A stretch of DNA of 64,000 nt from SIG440 sp045591035 (GCA_045591035.1 JAZNSG010000017.1:9147-73146), one strand, 5' to 3'. Shown: positions 41,966 through 51,642, counted from the first letter of the stretch. Numbers and translations are program-made. The notes: a model not told the origin generated them from the letters alone.

Positions 41966-43378
41966 TTATATTGTTTCAATTTTTATTGTATCTGTATTGC
42001 CCGAAATACCGTTTGGTTTTCCGCCTGTTATTATTATCCGGTCACCTTCCTTCAGGTGAAACATCTCCTCAGCCTTCTTTTTTGCAACATAAAACAGCAC
42101 CTCAGTTGATGGATATGACTCTACAACCACAGGGGTTATGCCCCATGACAGCGAAAGCTGTCTGCCTGTTTTCTCGTTTGTTGTAAGCCCGATAATATCA
42201 ACGGGAGGCCTGAAACGCGAAACCATACGGGCAGTTCTTCCCGAATATGAACACACTACAATCGCACTTGCATTTAGGTCCACCGCCATACCGCAAGTGG
42301 AATGGGATATTGCATCTATTGTATTTTCAATAACAAAGGTATTCTGTCTGAATCTTTTTGCATAGCGAATATTTTGTTCTGTCTCCTCTGCGATTTTTGC
42401 CATAGCAGCTACTGACTCAATTGGATATTTCCCCGCAGCAGTTTCACCTGATAGCATAATTGCACTTGTTCCGTCATAAACAGCATTAGCTACATCAGAA
42501 ATTTCTGCTCGCGTAGGACGAGGATTATAAATCATGGATTCAAGCATTTCAGTTGCAGTTATAACTCTTCTTCCCAGCATACGACATTTTGTAATCAAAA
42601 GCTTTTGTATTGCAGGAAGCTTTTCGTATGCAATTTCGACTCCCATATCTCCTCTGCCTATCATTATCCCAGAACATTCTTCGCAGATTTCCTCTATGTT
42701 GTCAATTCCGGATTGATTTTCAATTTTGGCAATAAGTTCAACATTGCATCCACCATGCTTAAACAGAAAATCTTTTACATCAATTAAATCTTGTTTGCAG
42801 GATACGAACGAACAAGCAATAAAATCTATATCATTTTCCAGTCCGAATAACAAATCCTTTTTATCCTGTTCAGAAAGATAGGTTTGCTTCAAAACCTTGT
42901 TTGGAAAGCTCATACTCTTTCTATCCGAGACTTCTCCGCCACAAAGCACTTTGCATCGAATGTCATTCCCCTCAACAGCCTCAACTTCAAAAATAACAAG
43001 ACCATTATTTAAGAGAATTCTGTCACCTTTATTGATATCCTTTGTGAGTCCTTTATAGCTAACTGAGACTTTATTTTCATTACCAACAATTTCGTCAGTA
43101 GTGAAAATAAACTTGTCACCATCATTAAGAAAAATCTTTTTATTCTCAAAAATTCCAATTCTGTATTCAGGACCCTTGGTATCAAGCAAAACAGCAATAT
43201 GAAGTCCGAGCTTTTCTCTTACTTTTTTAACCAATTCAATTGTTCTCTTGTGATCCTCATGGGTACCATGAGAAAAGTTTATTCTTGCAACATCCATACC
43301 CGCCATACACATTTTTGTTAATGTTTCTTCGTTTTGTGATGCCGGACCAATAGTACAAATTATCTTAGTTTTACGCAA
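41966..43378 (-). CDS. pyk: Pyruvate kinase
   Basis: 470 residues. N-terminal KIICTIGPASQNEETL, active site region MDVARINFSHGTHEDH, ALLDTKGPEYRIG, MIGRGDMGVEIAYEKLPAIQK (metal and phosphoenolpyruvate site) and MLSGETAAGKYPIESVAAM are intact, with the C-terminal domain ending ITGGKPNGISGNTDTIKIE. It forms pyruvate and ATP from phosphoenolpyruvate and ADP. The start is a TTG with TAGGAGG upstream. The gene lacks the extra PEP-utiliser domain found in some Firmicutes enzymes. It seems to be its own unit, ended by the terminator at 41921-41958. Confidence 0.95.
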   Translation of the reverse strand: MRKTKIICTIGPASQNEETLTKMCMAGMDVARINFSHGTHEDHKRTIELVKKVREKLGLHIAVLLDTKGPEYRIGIFENKKIFLNDGDKFIFTTDEIVGNENKVSVSYKGLTKDINKGDRILLNNGLVIFEVEAVEGNDIRCKVLCGGEVSDRKSMSFPNKVLKQTYLSEQDKKDLLFGLENDIDFIACSFVSCKQDLIDVKDFLFKHGGCNVELIAKIENQSGIDNIEEICEECSGIMIGRGDMGVEIAYEKLPAIQKLLITKCRMLGRRVITATEMLESMIYNPRPTRAEISDVANAVYDGTSAIMLSGETAAGKYPIESVAAMAKIAEETEQNIRYAKRFRQNTFVIENTIDAISHSTCGMAVDLNASAIVVCSYSGRTARMVSRFRPPVDIIGLTTNEKTGRQLSLSWGITPVVVESYPSTEVLFYVAKKKAEEMFHLKEGDRIIITGGKPNGISGNTDTIKIETI

Positions 43379-43416
43379 TATGTCAGCCTCCTAAAAAATT
43401 TATGCATCAGCAGAAT

Positions 43417-43974
43417 TCAAATAATTTGCAAATGCTCCAATAATATTTTAACCCCCATTAAAATAAGTACAACGCCACCGACAAATTCAGACTTTGACTT
43501 ATACTTTCCACCAAAGCGATTTCCTATGAAAACTCCCAAAACAGAAAAAACAAATGTCGTCATACCAATGAAACTTATGGCAGGAATAATATTTACCTGC
43601 ATCAGTGCAAATGTAATTCCTACCGCAAGAGCATCTATGCTTGTAGCTACCGCAAGAGGAAACATAGCTCTCGGTCTGAAAGAACAATCAACGCACTCAG
43701 ATTCTTCAAGGGATTCCCTAATCATATTAAATCCTATTATACCCAAAAGCACAAATACAATCCAATGGTCAATGCTTGTTAAAAGATGCTCGAACCGACT
43801 TCCCAGCCAATACCCTAAAAGCGGCATGAGTGCTTGAAATCCACCAAAATAAACACCTGTAATTAACGCATTCTTTTTATAAAGTTTAAGGACTGATAAT
43901 CCTTTACATATACTAACAGCAAAAGCATCTGCAGAAACGCTTACTGCTATAACAAGAAGTTCCCAAATTTCCAT
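43417..43974 (-). CDS. mntP: Manganese efflux pump MntP
   Basis: 185 residues with six hydrophobic helices. The paired motifs of MntP (YebN) are visible: VSVSADAFAVSICKGL in helix 1 and PLAVATSIDALAVGITFALM in helix 4, each carrying the conserved acidic residue. It exports Mn2+ from the cytoplasm. A cysteine pair (CVDCSF) lies in the middle loop. GGAGG stands before the ATG. No yybP-ykoY manganese riboswitch could be recognised in the 190 bases upstream. Confidence 0.93.
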   Translation of the reverse strand: MEIWELLVIAVSVSADAFAVSICKGLSVLKLYKKNALITGVYFGGFQALMPLLGYWLGSRFEHLLTSIDHWIVFVLLGIIGFNMIRESLEESECVDCSFRPRAMFPLAVATSIDALAVGITFALMQVNIIPAISFIGMTTFVFSVLGVFIGNRFGGKYKSKSEFVGGVVLILMGVKILLEHLQII

Positions 43975-44130
43975 TTAATAATCCTCCAAGGACCATAATA
44001 TATTTATCAAAATACCTTTCAGCAGTTTTTTCATTGACATATAAAGGCTCATCGCATCCAGATATATAATAGATATTACTTTCCGGAACCGGTTTTGTTT
44101 ATATCCGTAAAAGAACCTCTGCTCACACTT

Positions 44131-44163
44131 AAAGACAATTTGCACATTGTGCAAATTGTCTTT
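44131..44163. repeat. Perfect 15-bp inverted repeat between mntP and the Na/Pi gene
   Basis: AAAGACAATTTGCAC and its complement around a three-base loop. In the direction of the upstream minus-strand gene there is no U-tract beyond the stem's own TTT, so it is at best a weak terminator; on the plus strand T-rich DNA follows. Confidence 0.6.
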
Positions 44164-44171
44164 AATTATTT

Positions 44172-45938
44172 TTATTCCATATAATACTTCTTTTTATACT
44201 GTTCGTACATTTCGGTAAAGTCCGTTTCTTTTCCAGTCTTTATACGATTCAGATATTCATGCGCCTCGAATGAGTCATTTGCAATTTCGATAAAGCATAC
44301 CGCAATATTTGAACAATGGTCGGAAATTCTTTCGCAGTTGGTTAAAAGGTCAGAAAGAATAAACCCAAGTTCCATTGTGCAATCTCCCTGTCTGAGTCTG
44401 GAAATATGACCGTTTTTAATTTTTCTTTTAAGTCTGTCAATAACCTGCTCTAAAGGTTCCACCTTCATTGCTAAATCCAGATTATCTTCAACCAAGGTAG
44501 TAACCGCAAGGTCCAGGATTTCCGATACCGCACTGATGATAACCTTGATATCCTCTGTTGCTTTTTGAGAGAATGTAATCTTTTTTTCATTAATTTCTTT
44601 AGCCGCTTCAGCTATGTTGAGCGCATGGTCCGAAATTCTTTCTATATCACCAATACAATGCAAAAGCTCAGTAACAACCTTGCTATCTTTAGCCGATACA
44701 GCGTTTGCTGCTATTTTAACCAGATAAGAACTGGTTTTATCCTCATATTAATCAACTTTTGACTCTAATTCCTTCACTGATGCAAATCCTTCAGGACTGT
44801 AGCTATCTAAAAGATTAGCCGCTTTTCGGAAAGTATTAACCGATATATTGGCCATGTCGCAAACAAGTTCTTTACATTTTTCTACCGCGAATGAAGGCAT
44901 TGTAAGGAAGCGTTCGTCGAGCGCTGCAAATATATCTGCTTCTTCTTCGTTTTTGCCTTTGATTAACTTTATTGTAATCTTTTCAATTAAAGAACAGAAA
45001 GGCAACAAAATAATAGTAGATAAAATATTAAACAAGGTATGTACAACAGCAATATTAACTGCACCTGCACGCTGATTCATAAATTCAAATCCAATAAATG
45101 CATTAAGTAAGTAAAAAATTCCCGCAACTATTACAACGCCTATCATCTTAATCAGCAGACAAGCAAGTGCAACACGTTTAGATTCCGTATTCCCACTGAA
45201 TGATGAAATAATTGGAGTAATTGTTGTACCGATATTCTGTCCCAGAATAACCGGAATTGCAGTCGAATAGGGAACAACACAGGAAAGCGACAACGCCTGT
45301 AATACTCCGACAGAAGCCGATGATGACTGGATAATAGCCGTAAAAAGAGTACCAACCAAAATACCCATAATCGGATTAGAGAACATTGTTAACAACCCGG
45401 TAAATGTTGCATTGTTTTGCAATTCCCCAACAGAATCACTCATTTTCTCCATGCCAAACATCAAAACAGCAAAACCAATTAAAATAGTTCCGGTATTTTT
45501 CTTGTTGTCGTTTTTAGCTACCATTATCATAACAAGACCAATAACTGCCAGAACCGGTGTAAATGATTCAGGTTTAAAAAGTTTAACAATAGTTGCTGCA
45601 CCACTTATATCCGCCGTACTAAGCAACCACGCCGTTATCGTAGTACCAATGTTGGCCCCCATAATAATACTGATGGTCTGTCCCAGTTTCATGATTCCTG
45701 AGTTTACAAAACCAACCAACATAACCGTAGTTGCAGAAGATGACTGAATAACAGCCGTTACAACTAATCCAAGCAAAAAGCCTTTTCCTTTATTGGACGT
45801 CAGCCTTGCAAGTATAGACTCTAATTTTCCTCCGGCAAGTTTCTTCAGGCCATCTCCCATCAGGTCCATCCCGAAAAGAAAGAAAACCAATCCGCCTATC
45901 AAACCCAAAACGTCAAAAATATCAAAAACTCCGTCCAT
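44172..45938 (-). pseudogene. Na/Pi cotransporter with PhoU-like tail, split by an in-frame TAA
   Basis: Residues 1-396 (45938 to 44751) hold two QSSSA transport repeats (VIQSSSATTVMLVGF, IIQSSSASVGVLQAL) and GANIGTT/GQNIGTT motifs, then the start of a PhoU-like helical domain. A TAA at 44748-44750 follows ELESKVD. The same frame resumes with YEDKTSSYLVKIAANAVS and the rest of the PhoU-like domain (HCIGDIERISDHALNIAEA) down to 44172. The stop occupies a position usually filled by a sense codon (often lysine), with no other damage. The family moves phosphate with sodium. The truncated 396-residue product would keep all membrane helices. It could also be a sequence error. Confidence 0.83.
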
Positions 45939-46052
45939 ACGCTCCTCCTAATTGCTATTTATATATGTGAACACTCGTCTTAGAACTTTTTGCAACACAA
46001 AATTTAACATAATACAACAAGATAATTAGTTAAACTTCGGTTTATACATTTA

Positions 46053-47429
46053 CTAATATTTTATAAAAGATGAAGTAAATATTAAAATCAAAAGAATGGG
46101 GCATAAAAACTTAACCATAAATTTATATATCCCCTCTCTTGAGAATTTTTCACCATTAGCTTTCACTTCGTCTGTTATTGCTTTTGTTTTAATTACCCAA
46201 CCAACCATAATACATGTTATAAATGCAACCAACGGCATTAAAAGATTGTTTGAAAGATAATCCAACACATCAAGAATCTGTGCAGTAGCACCGTTTGGCA
46301 ATGTGTATTCAAAATACCAGATGTTATAACCAAGACAAGTTGCCAAAGCTATAACTGCCGAAATTATCATTACAACCGAACAGGATTTTTTTCTTTCCCA
46401 CGAGAACTTGTCCATAACAACTGATGTAATTGCTTCGAGCAGTGAAATTGCAGAAGTTAATGCCGCAAAAAGAACAAGCACAAAGAACAAAGCGCCAACT
46501 ATGTTTCCTGCAAAGCCCATTGCTTCGAACACCTTAGGAAGTGAAACAAACAACAGACTTGTACCTGATTTTTCCAAACCCTCGTAACCCTGAAAAGCAT
46601 ATACAACAGGAACCATTATCATACCTGCAATCAAAGCAACAAACGTATCGCAAATTTCAATCTGGTTAACAGATTTTGAAAGATTTGTCTCTTTTTTCAT
46701 ATATGAACCGTATGTAATCATAATACCCATTGCCAGACTCATTGAATAGAAAATCTGTCCCGTAGCATCCAGAAGAATATTAAACATCCTCTTAACAGTC
46801 ATGCCCGTAAAGTCAGGAATAAAGTATATTTTAAGACCCTCAAGTGCTGTACCGAATGGACCTTTTATGGTTAATGTGAATATCGCAATACCCATAACAA
46901 GGATAAAGAGCACGGGCATAAGTATTTTAGAAATCTTTTCTATTCCCTTGTCAACGCCTTTATATACGGCAAAAGCGCTAAGTCCCATAAATATTGCACA
47001 CCATAAAATGGGAGACCATTGGGATGTTATAAAAGATACAAAATATCCGTCAGCAACAGTTTCCATACCTTTGCCTATAACGTAATCGGTCATATATTTT
47101 GTAACCCAACCACCTATTACACAATAATACGGAAAAATTATAAAAGGAACGACAGATGCAATATATCCCAAAAATCCAAACCTCTTATCAAGTTTGGAAT
47201 ACGCCTTAACCGGACTTAATTTTGTTTTTCTTCCTATGGCAATTTCGGTTATCATTAAAGCAAAACCAAATGTAAGTGCCATTATAACATAAACAAGCAA
47301 AAATACGCCTCCGCCGTTTTTCGCTGCAAGATAGGGAAAACGCCAAAGGTTACCAAGCCCAACTGCAGAACCCGCAGCGGCAAGGACAAAGCCGATATTT
47401 CCTGTAAAAGAACCTCTCTTTTGTTCCAT
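46053..47429 (-). CDS. Sodium-dependent transporter, SNF/NSS family
   Basis: 458 residues from the ATG at 47429 (GGAGG eight bases upstream). Helix 1 carries the family signature GFVLAAAGSAVGLGNLWRFPYL, whose unwound region binds Na+ and substrate; FPYYCVIGGWVTKY and QIFYSMSLAMGIMITYGSYM follow. Eleven to twelve helices are expected. Bacterial relatives import amino acids such as tryptophan, tyrosine or leucine with sodium. Substrate is not assigned. It lies between the Na/Pi gene and spo0A without close coupling. Confidence 0.92.
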   Translation of the reverse strand: MEQKRGSFTGNIGFVLAAAGSAVGLGNLWRFPYLAAKNGGGVFLLVYVIMALTFGFALMITEIAIGRKTKLSPVKAYSKLDKRFGFLGYIASVVPFIIFPYYCVIGGWVTKYMTDYVIGKGMETVADGYFVSFITSQWSPILWCAIFMGLSAFAVYKGVDKGIEKISKILMPVLFILVMGIAIFTLTIKGPFGTALEGLKIYFIPDFTGMTVKRMFNILLDATGQIFYSMSLAMGIMITYGSYMKKETNLSKSVNQIEICDTFVALIAGMIMVPVVYAFQGYEGLEKSGTSLLFVSLPKVFEAMGFAGNIVGALFFVLVLFAALTSAISLLEAITSVVMDKFSWERKKSCSVVMIISAVIALATCLGYNIWYFEYTLPNGATAQILDVLDYLSNNLLMPLVAFITCIMVGWVIKTKAITDEVKANGEKFSREGIYKFMVKFLCPILLILIFTSSFIKY

Positions 47430-47580
47430 AAATAATCCTCCGAAAATACTAAATAAATTATGAATAATTGTGATTAAAAATCGCAATACGATTTTATTTA
47501 AATACTGTTTTTATTTTAATGTGCTTATTATATCACATATTTAACATTTTTTCAAGTATTTAAATATCTAAAAAACAAAC

Positions 47581-47609
47581 AAAACCCCCTATAATTCATA
47601 GGAGGTTTT
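47581..47609 (-). terminator. Terminator of spo0A
   Basis: AAAACCCCCTAT pairs with ATAGGAGGTTTT (one mismatch) and is followed by T-rich sequence on the minus strand. Confidence 0.8.
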
Positions 47610-47637
47610 ATGCTAATTTATCTACATTTGTTATTTA

Positions 47638-48441
47638 TCAACTTGCATTTTTTATTTGCAATCTTAACCTATCTGCAATCATAGCTATAAACTCAGAGTT
47701 TGTAGGTTTTCCCTTTGAGGTTGCAATGGTGTAGCCGAAGATCGAATTAAGAACCTCGGTGTCGCCTCTGTCCCATGCTACTTCAATTGCGTGTCTGATT
47801 GCTCTTTCTACACGACTTGCTGTTGTACGGAATTTTTGCGCAACTGTAGGATAAAGAGTTTTTGTTATGGAGTTTATAACATCAAGATTATCAATAACAA
47901 GCATGATTGCATGTCTCAGATACTGATAGCCCTTAATATGAGCAGGAATACCTATTTCATGTATTATCTCAGTTACCATAGTTTCTACATCAGGGTTTTC
48001 ACATATTTCATACTTTCTTCCGATTCCCTTTAATACGGGTTTTTCTTCAGGACTGTCGCACAAACGTCGGATTGTTTCAAGAATAGTAGTATATGCGGTG
48101 GGTTTCATCAAATAATAACTTGCACCCAAATCCATACACGTTTGCGCTGTTCTGTCATGATTCAATGTAGACAACACAATAATTTTGGGCATACGGAAGT
48201 TTTCAAACTCTTTTCGTTTGTTTCGAAATCGCTCCAAAACTCCAATTCCGTCTATGTTCGGCAAAATGACGTCCATAACAACCACATCAGGCTTCAAAAT
48301 ATCAACTCTTTCAATAAGCTGATATCCGTTTGTGACAATTTCACATACATTGATTTTAAAATCCGCTGAAAGATTGCGACTTAAAAACTCTGCTGCATCC
48401 ATATCTGCGTCTGCAATTAATACATTAATTTGTTTTTCCAT
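47638..48441 (-). CDS. spo0A: Sporulation master regulator Spo0A
   Basis: 267 residues from the ATG at 48441 (AAAGGAG nine bases upstream). Residues 1-125 form a receiver domain with phospho-acceptor aspartate in VVVMDVILPNIDG and lysine in YYLMKPT. Residues 150-267 are the Spo0A DNA-binding domain (HEIGIPAHIKGYQYLRHAI, ASRVERAIRHAIEVAWDRG, KGKPTNSEFIAMIADRLRL). It starts sporulation when phosphorylated. The usual acidic pair DD near residue 10 reads DAD here (IADADMD), a variation worth noting. A sigma-A consensus promoter is at 48487-48515. spoIVB, its common neighbour, is 3.3 kb away. Confidence 0.96.
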   Translation of the reverse strand: MEKQINVLIADADMDAAEFLSRNLSADFKINVCEIVTNGYQLIERVDILKPDVVVMDVILPNIDGIGVLERFRNKRKEFENFRMPKIIVLSTLNHDRTAQTCMDLGASYYLMKPTAYTTILETIRRLCDSPEEKPVLKGIGRKYEICENPDVETMVTEIIHEIGIPAHIKGYQYLRHAIMLVIDNLDVINSITKTLYPTVAQKFRTTASRVERAIRHAIEVAWDRGDTEVLNSIFGYTIATSKGKPTNSEFIAMIADRLRLQIKNAS

Positions 48442-48486
48442 AATTTCGGCTCCTTTATTTTCCATTTTTTTCCAATTGCAGTTTTT

Positions 48487-48515
48487 ATTATAGCCAAAGC
48501 ATTATAATTTGTCAA
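48487..48515 (-). promoter_or_regulatory. Promoter of spo0A
   Basis: Minus strand TTGACA-17-TATAAT, perfect sigma-A consensus, 46 bases upstream of the start codon. Confidence 0.8.
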
Positions 48516-48642
48516 GAGTTTTTTACCAAATATTTCCAATTTTTTTATTATATTTAGTGGCCAATGTCATTATAAGTCACAATATGCAGTATATATGGAT
48601 ATCTCGTCACAAAATATTGATAATGGGTTTTTAAGGAAACTT

Positions 48643-49374
48643 TTAATCGTGATTTATCATAAAACAATTTGCAGTTCTCTCCAATTCATCATCCAAATCT
48701 GTTAATTTACCAAAATCCGGATACTTATTTTTGAGAGCAATTTCCAGAATCTTATCACAAAGCAACGGGTTCTTCGGGAGAAGCGGACCATGAAGATAGG
48801 TTGCGATAAGGTTTTTGTAACACAATCCTTCAAATTCACCTTCGCTATTATTTCCAAATCCCTTAATCACCTTACCAAAAGGAGTGTAATTTCCGATATT
48901 CATTATTCCGCCATGATTTTCAAAGCCAACAACAAGGGACGAAATTCCCTCACACTTCAAAACAATGTTTCCTATCAAACGTTTTTGATTTGGTAAACAA
49001 TCAGCATATATATCCAATATTCCCAATCCGCATGTTTTGCCTTTTGTGGTGTAAAAATCCTTTCCCAGCATCTCAAACCCACCACAAGTCGCAATAAAAG
49101 AGCCGCCTTTTTCAATATAATCTTTAAGTTTTAAGGTTTTTGACGAAAGTCTTTCACAAACTATTTCCATTTCCCTGTCTGTTCCGCCGCCAAGGAAAAT
49201 TATATCTGCATCATCAATTTTCAACTCTTCATTCTCCAAAGTACATTCAAAGACCTCGGTCTTTATACCACGCCAGGCAAGGCGTTTTTCGAGTGCAGCA
49301 ATATTCCCTTTATCTCCATAAAGATTAAGCAAATCAGGATAAAGATGAACAATTTTTATTTCAATATCTTTCAT
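48643..49374 (-). CDS. gatD: Lipid II isoglutaminyl synthase, glutaminase subunit
   Basis: 243 residues, a CobB/CobQ-like class I glutamine amidotransferase. The nucleophile cysteine lies in FIATCGGFEMLG, preceded by DIIFLGGGTDREME, and the histidine in ATYLHGPLLPKNP. With MurT it amidates the D-glutamate of lipid II to D-isoglutamine. It overlaps the murT stop by four bases, which fixes the pairing and the start. Confidence 0.93.
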   Translation of the reverse strand: MKDIEIKIVHLYPDLLNLYGDKGNIAALEKRLAWRGIKTEVFECTLENEELKIDDADIIFLGGGTDREMEIVCERLSSKTLKLKDYIEKGGSFIATCGGFEMLGKDFYTTKGKTCGLGILDIYADCLPNQKRLIGNIVLKCEGISSLVVGFENHGGIMNIGNYTPFGKVIKGFGNNSEGEFEGLCYKNLIATYLHGPLLPKNPLLCDKILEIALKNKYPDFGKLTDLDDELERTANCFMINHD

Positions 49375-50705
49375 TTCTTATCCCTCTCTTTCTTTAGTTC
49401 AAGCATAGTCGACTCTGTTGAAAAAAGCATTGTATAATTAACCAAAACATAACAAATCTCTGCTTCGCTGTTCATACAAGAGATAAGTTCCTCACGGATA
49501 TTATCATTCACAAAATCCACCTTAACATCCGCATACTTAAACCGGAGTGCCAAGTCGAAACGTCTTTCCCCTGACACAGAAAGAGTGTTTAAATTTGCCT
49601 GGACAAGCTTTTCAAAATCAACATCCCAAAGCCATGACACATCCTGTCCGTCACTTACTCTGTCGTTAACAGCAATTATAACATCTTTTTTCCGTGAATC
49701 CTGCATAACCGTTGCAATAGCCTGGTTAAATCCGGCAGGATTTTTTGCCAGATTAAGTATAAAAGGTTTTCCCAAATCAATTTCTTCCATTCTGCCAATC
49801 TGAGGTTTATAATCACCTAACACATAATTAAAATTTTCGAATTCAACATCAAGAGAAGAAAGTGCAGAGTATACGGCAAGTACATTATATATATTGTAAA
49901 AACCCCGGTAGTTGAGTTCAACAAGATTATTATTTATCGCGAACTTCAAACCCGATGATAGGTCTACCGATTTTGCTTCAAAATCAATCTCAGGGCGCTT
50001 TGCACCACAGTTTGGACAATAAAAGTCTCCAAGCTGGCTGTAATGGATATAGTTGTATTTTTGTTCTGTGCCGCAAATGGTACAAAACTTGCCCTCTTTA
50101 ACTTCCGTTTCCTGGGGCAACACCTTTTCACTTATTCCGAAATATTTAACTTCTCCACCATAATTTCTTCCAAATACCGAAGATATTGGGTCATCACCAT
50201 TAAGAACAAGCACAGGGTTCTCTGCATTTTCAAGGGCTTTCTTTATAGTTTGGACCGTGGTATCAATCTCACCATAGCGGTCAAGCTGATCACGGAACAG
50301 ATTTGTTATAACAACCATATCAGGCTTAATATGTTTAAAAACCTTTACTGTATACGCTTCATCAACCTCAAGACAAGCATAATCCGCCTTAAGTCTGCCA
50401 AAAATATCACATTCCAGAGCAAATGCAGTAGCTACCCCCGAAAGCATGTTTGCTCCAAGTTTGTTGCAAACGACCTTGTATCCGCATTTTGTCAGGGCAG
50501 AGCAAAGAAGATTGTTTGTTGTTGTCTTTCCGTTTGTGCCACAGGTTGCAATTACTTTTTTACTTATACCTGTGCTTAATCTTTCTATCAAATCGGGGCA
50601 AATTTTAAGTGCAATACTGCCCGGTCCCGAGGAAGATTTTTTTCCTAAAACTACACCCGCAACAGCCGAAAGCTTTGCCGCCCATACCGCAAGAATCTTT
50701 CTCAT
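49371..50705 (-). CDS. murT: Lipid II isoglutaminyl synthase, Mur-ligase subunit
   Basis: 444 residues. The Mur-ligase P-loop ATCGTNGKTTTNNLL is near residue 54, followed by the central ATPase domain. A zinc ribbon typical of MurT (CTICGTEQKYNYIHYSQLG, then YCPNCG) is inserted at about 205-235, and the C-terminal DUF1727 region holds NLAKNPAGFNQAI. MurT activates the glutamate carboxylate of lipid II with ATP and GatD supplies ammonia. AAAGGAG precedes the ATG and a promoter is at 50756-50784. Confidence 0.94.
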   Translation of the reverse strand: MRKILAVWAAKLSAVAGVVLGKKSSSGPGSIALKICPDLIERLSTGISKKVIATCGTNGKTTTNNLLCSALTKCGYKVVCNKLGANMLSGVATAFALECDIFGRLKADYACLEVDEAYTVKVFKHIKPDMVVITNLFRDQLDRYGEIDTTVQTIKKALENAENPVLVLNGDDPISSVFGRNYGGEVKYFGISEKVLPQETEVKEGKFCTICGTEQKYNYIHYSQLGDFYCPNCGAKRPEIDFEAKSVDLSSGLKFAINNNLVELNYRGFYNIYNVLAVYSALSSLDVEFENFNYVLGDYKPQIGRMEEIDLGKPFILNLAKNPAGFNQAIATVMQDSRKKDVIIAVNDRVSDGQDVSWLWDVDFEKLVQANLNTLSVSGERRFDLALRFKYADVKVDFVNDNIREELISCMNSEAEICYVLVNYTMLFSTESTMLELKKERDKK

Positions 50706-50755
50706 ACTTTATTCTCCTTTGTTCTGTTTTCTTTTTCGACAAATATTACTAAAAT

Positions 50756-50784
50756 ATTATACTCCCAAATAACAAAAAATACAA
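50756..50784 (-). promoter_or_regulatory. Promoter of murT-gatD
   Basis: Minus strand TTGTAT, 17 bases, TATAAT, 50 bases upstream of murT. Confidence 0.55.
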
Positions 50785-50803
50785 TAGAATGATCCAATAA
50801 ATT

Positions 50804-51328
50804 TTATATTTCCTTTGAATCGTAAATATTTATGAATTTTATATTTTTCATGCTACATACGATATGAGTGTTTGTTCCCATTTCCCTTATTACAATAAAA
50901 TCTCTTCCCATACTTTCAATCTTGCCAATCTTTTCCACGTGTGTATTTTCCCCAAACATAAATTCAATCTTTGCAAACTTTCCTATTTTTCCGCACATAT
51001 ATTTGCTGACTGTCCGATTCACACAAATGTTTTCTTCTTGAATGTTTTCAATATTGTTTTGAGACATAAACCCCATTATGGGAAACTCTCTGTCGGTAAA
51101 AGCATTTTCTGCAATATTAGTTTCTGCAGTTTGCTTGTTTTCATTTATTTTAACATCTATATTGGTATTATTCTCAATTATTTCAGGTCTTATTTCCTTG
51201 ACTTTATGTATAATATCATCGGGTCTGCCCAAAGACGCACCGTTTACCCCCGGTGGAACAACTATCACGGGCTGTTGACATGGCCAGGGTGGATTTGGAT
51301 TTTTTTTGTTTGAACCGAATCTTCTCAT
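50804..51328 (-). CDS. Hypothetical protein, possibly spore-related
   Basis: 174 residues from the ATG at 51328, chosen for GGAGG nine bases upstream; a longer frame exists without support. The N-terminus is basic and proline-rich (RRFGSNKKNPNPPWPCQQP). A low-complexity, asparagine-rich middle follows. The C-terminal 70 residues form a small beta-rich module (GKIGKFAKIEFMFGENTHV, then GRDFIVIREMGTNTHIVC) reminiscent of short spore-coat or YlmC-like barrels, though I cannot name the family. It is divergent from the small forespore-type gene at 51484. A sporulation role is inferred from neighbours only. Confidence 0.68.
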   Translation of the reverse strand: MRRFGSNKKNPNPPWPCQQPVIVVPPGVNGASLGRPDDIIHKVKEIRPEIIENNTNIDVKINENKQTAETNIAENAFTDREFPIMGFMSQNNIENIQEENICVNRTVSKYMCGKIGKFAKIEFMFGENTHVEKIGKIESMGRDFIVIREMGTNTHIVCSMKNIKFINIYDSKEI

Positions 51329-51397
51329 AAAAGCATACCTCCATTTTTGTATTTGACCATTACATAATATGCAAAAAAATTTTTTTTGAAACAAAAA

Positions 51398-51427
51398 GTA
51401 TAATTGGACTAAATTTACCGCATAATA
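51398..51427 (+). promoter_or_regulatory. Sigma-G-type promoter
   Basis: GTATA (51398-51402), 18 bases, CATAATA (51421-51427): full match to the sigma-G pattern GnATR-N18-CATnnTA. It serves the small ORF at 51484. Confidence 0.6.
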
Positions 51428-51483
51428 CAATTGAGATAAATTCAAAAAGAATTTACCGAATATTTTAAAGGAGTGAATTTGAA

Positions 51484-51579
51484 ATGACAAATCAGAACAA
51501 AGAAAACAAGAACAAGGAAAATCAGAATAACAACCAGAACAATTCCAACGAGTCAAAAAATAATAAGAATAGCAAATAG
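51484..51579 (+). CDS. 31-aa Asn/Lys-rich small protein, probable forespore gene
   Basis: Starts ATG with AAAGGAG ten bases upstream and ends TAG at 51577-51579, followed by a strong terminator. The product (MTNQNKENKNKENQNN and onward) consists almost entirely of N, K, E, Q and S. Its composition recalls small acid-soluble or coat-filling spore proteins but matches no family I can name. The sigma-G-type promoter at 51398-51427 and the terminator define it as an independent unit just ahead of spoIVB. A structured leader RNA that happens to be open is the alternative. Confidence 0.6.
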   Translation: MTNQNKENKNKENQNNNQNNSNESKNNKNSK

Positions 51580-51592
51580 TTGTATTTATATT

Positions 51593-51619
51593 AAAAAAAG
51601 ACCGTCTCGGTCTTTTTTT
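51593..51619 (+). terminator. Terminator of the 31-aa gene
   Basis: AAAAGACCG/CGGTCTTTT stem with a three-base loop and seven T. Confidence 0.85.
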
Positions 51620-51642
51620 AATTTACATATATATTTTTCACA

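Noticed and set aside
43975..44170. Manganese riboswitch or a gene remnant upstream of mntP
   Set aside because: No yybP-ykoY core motif was found. One minus-strand frame looks slightly coding-like but has no start codon or known homology.
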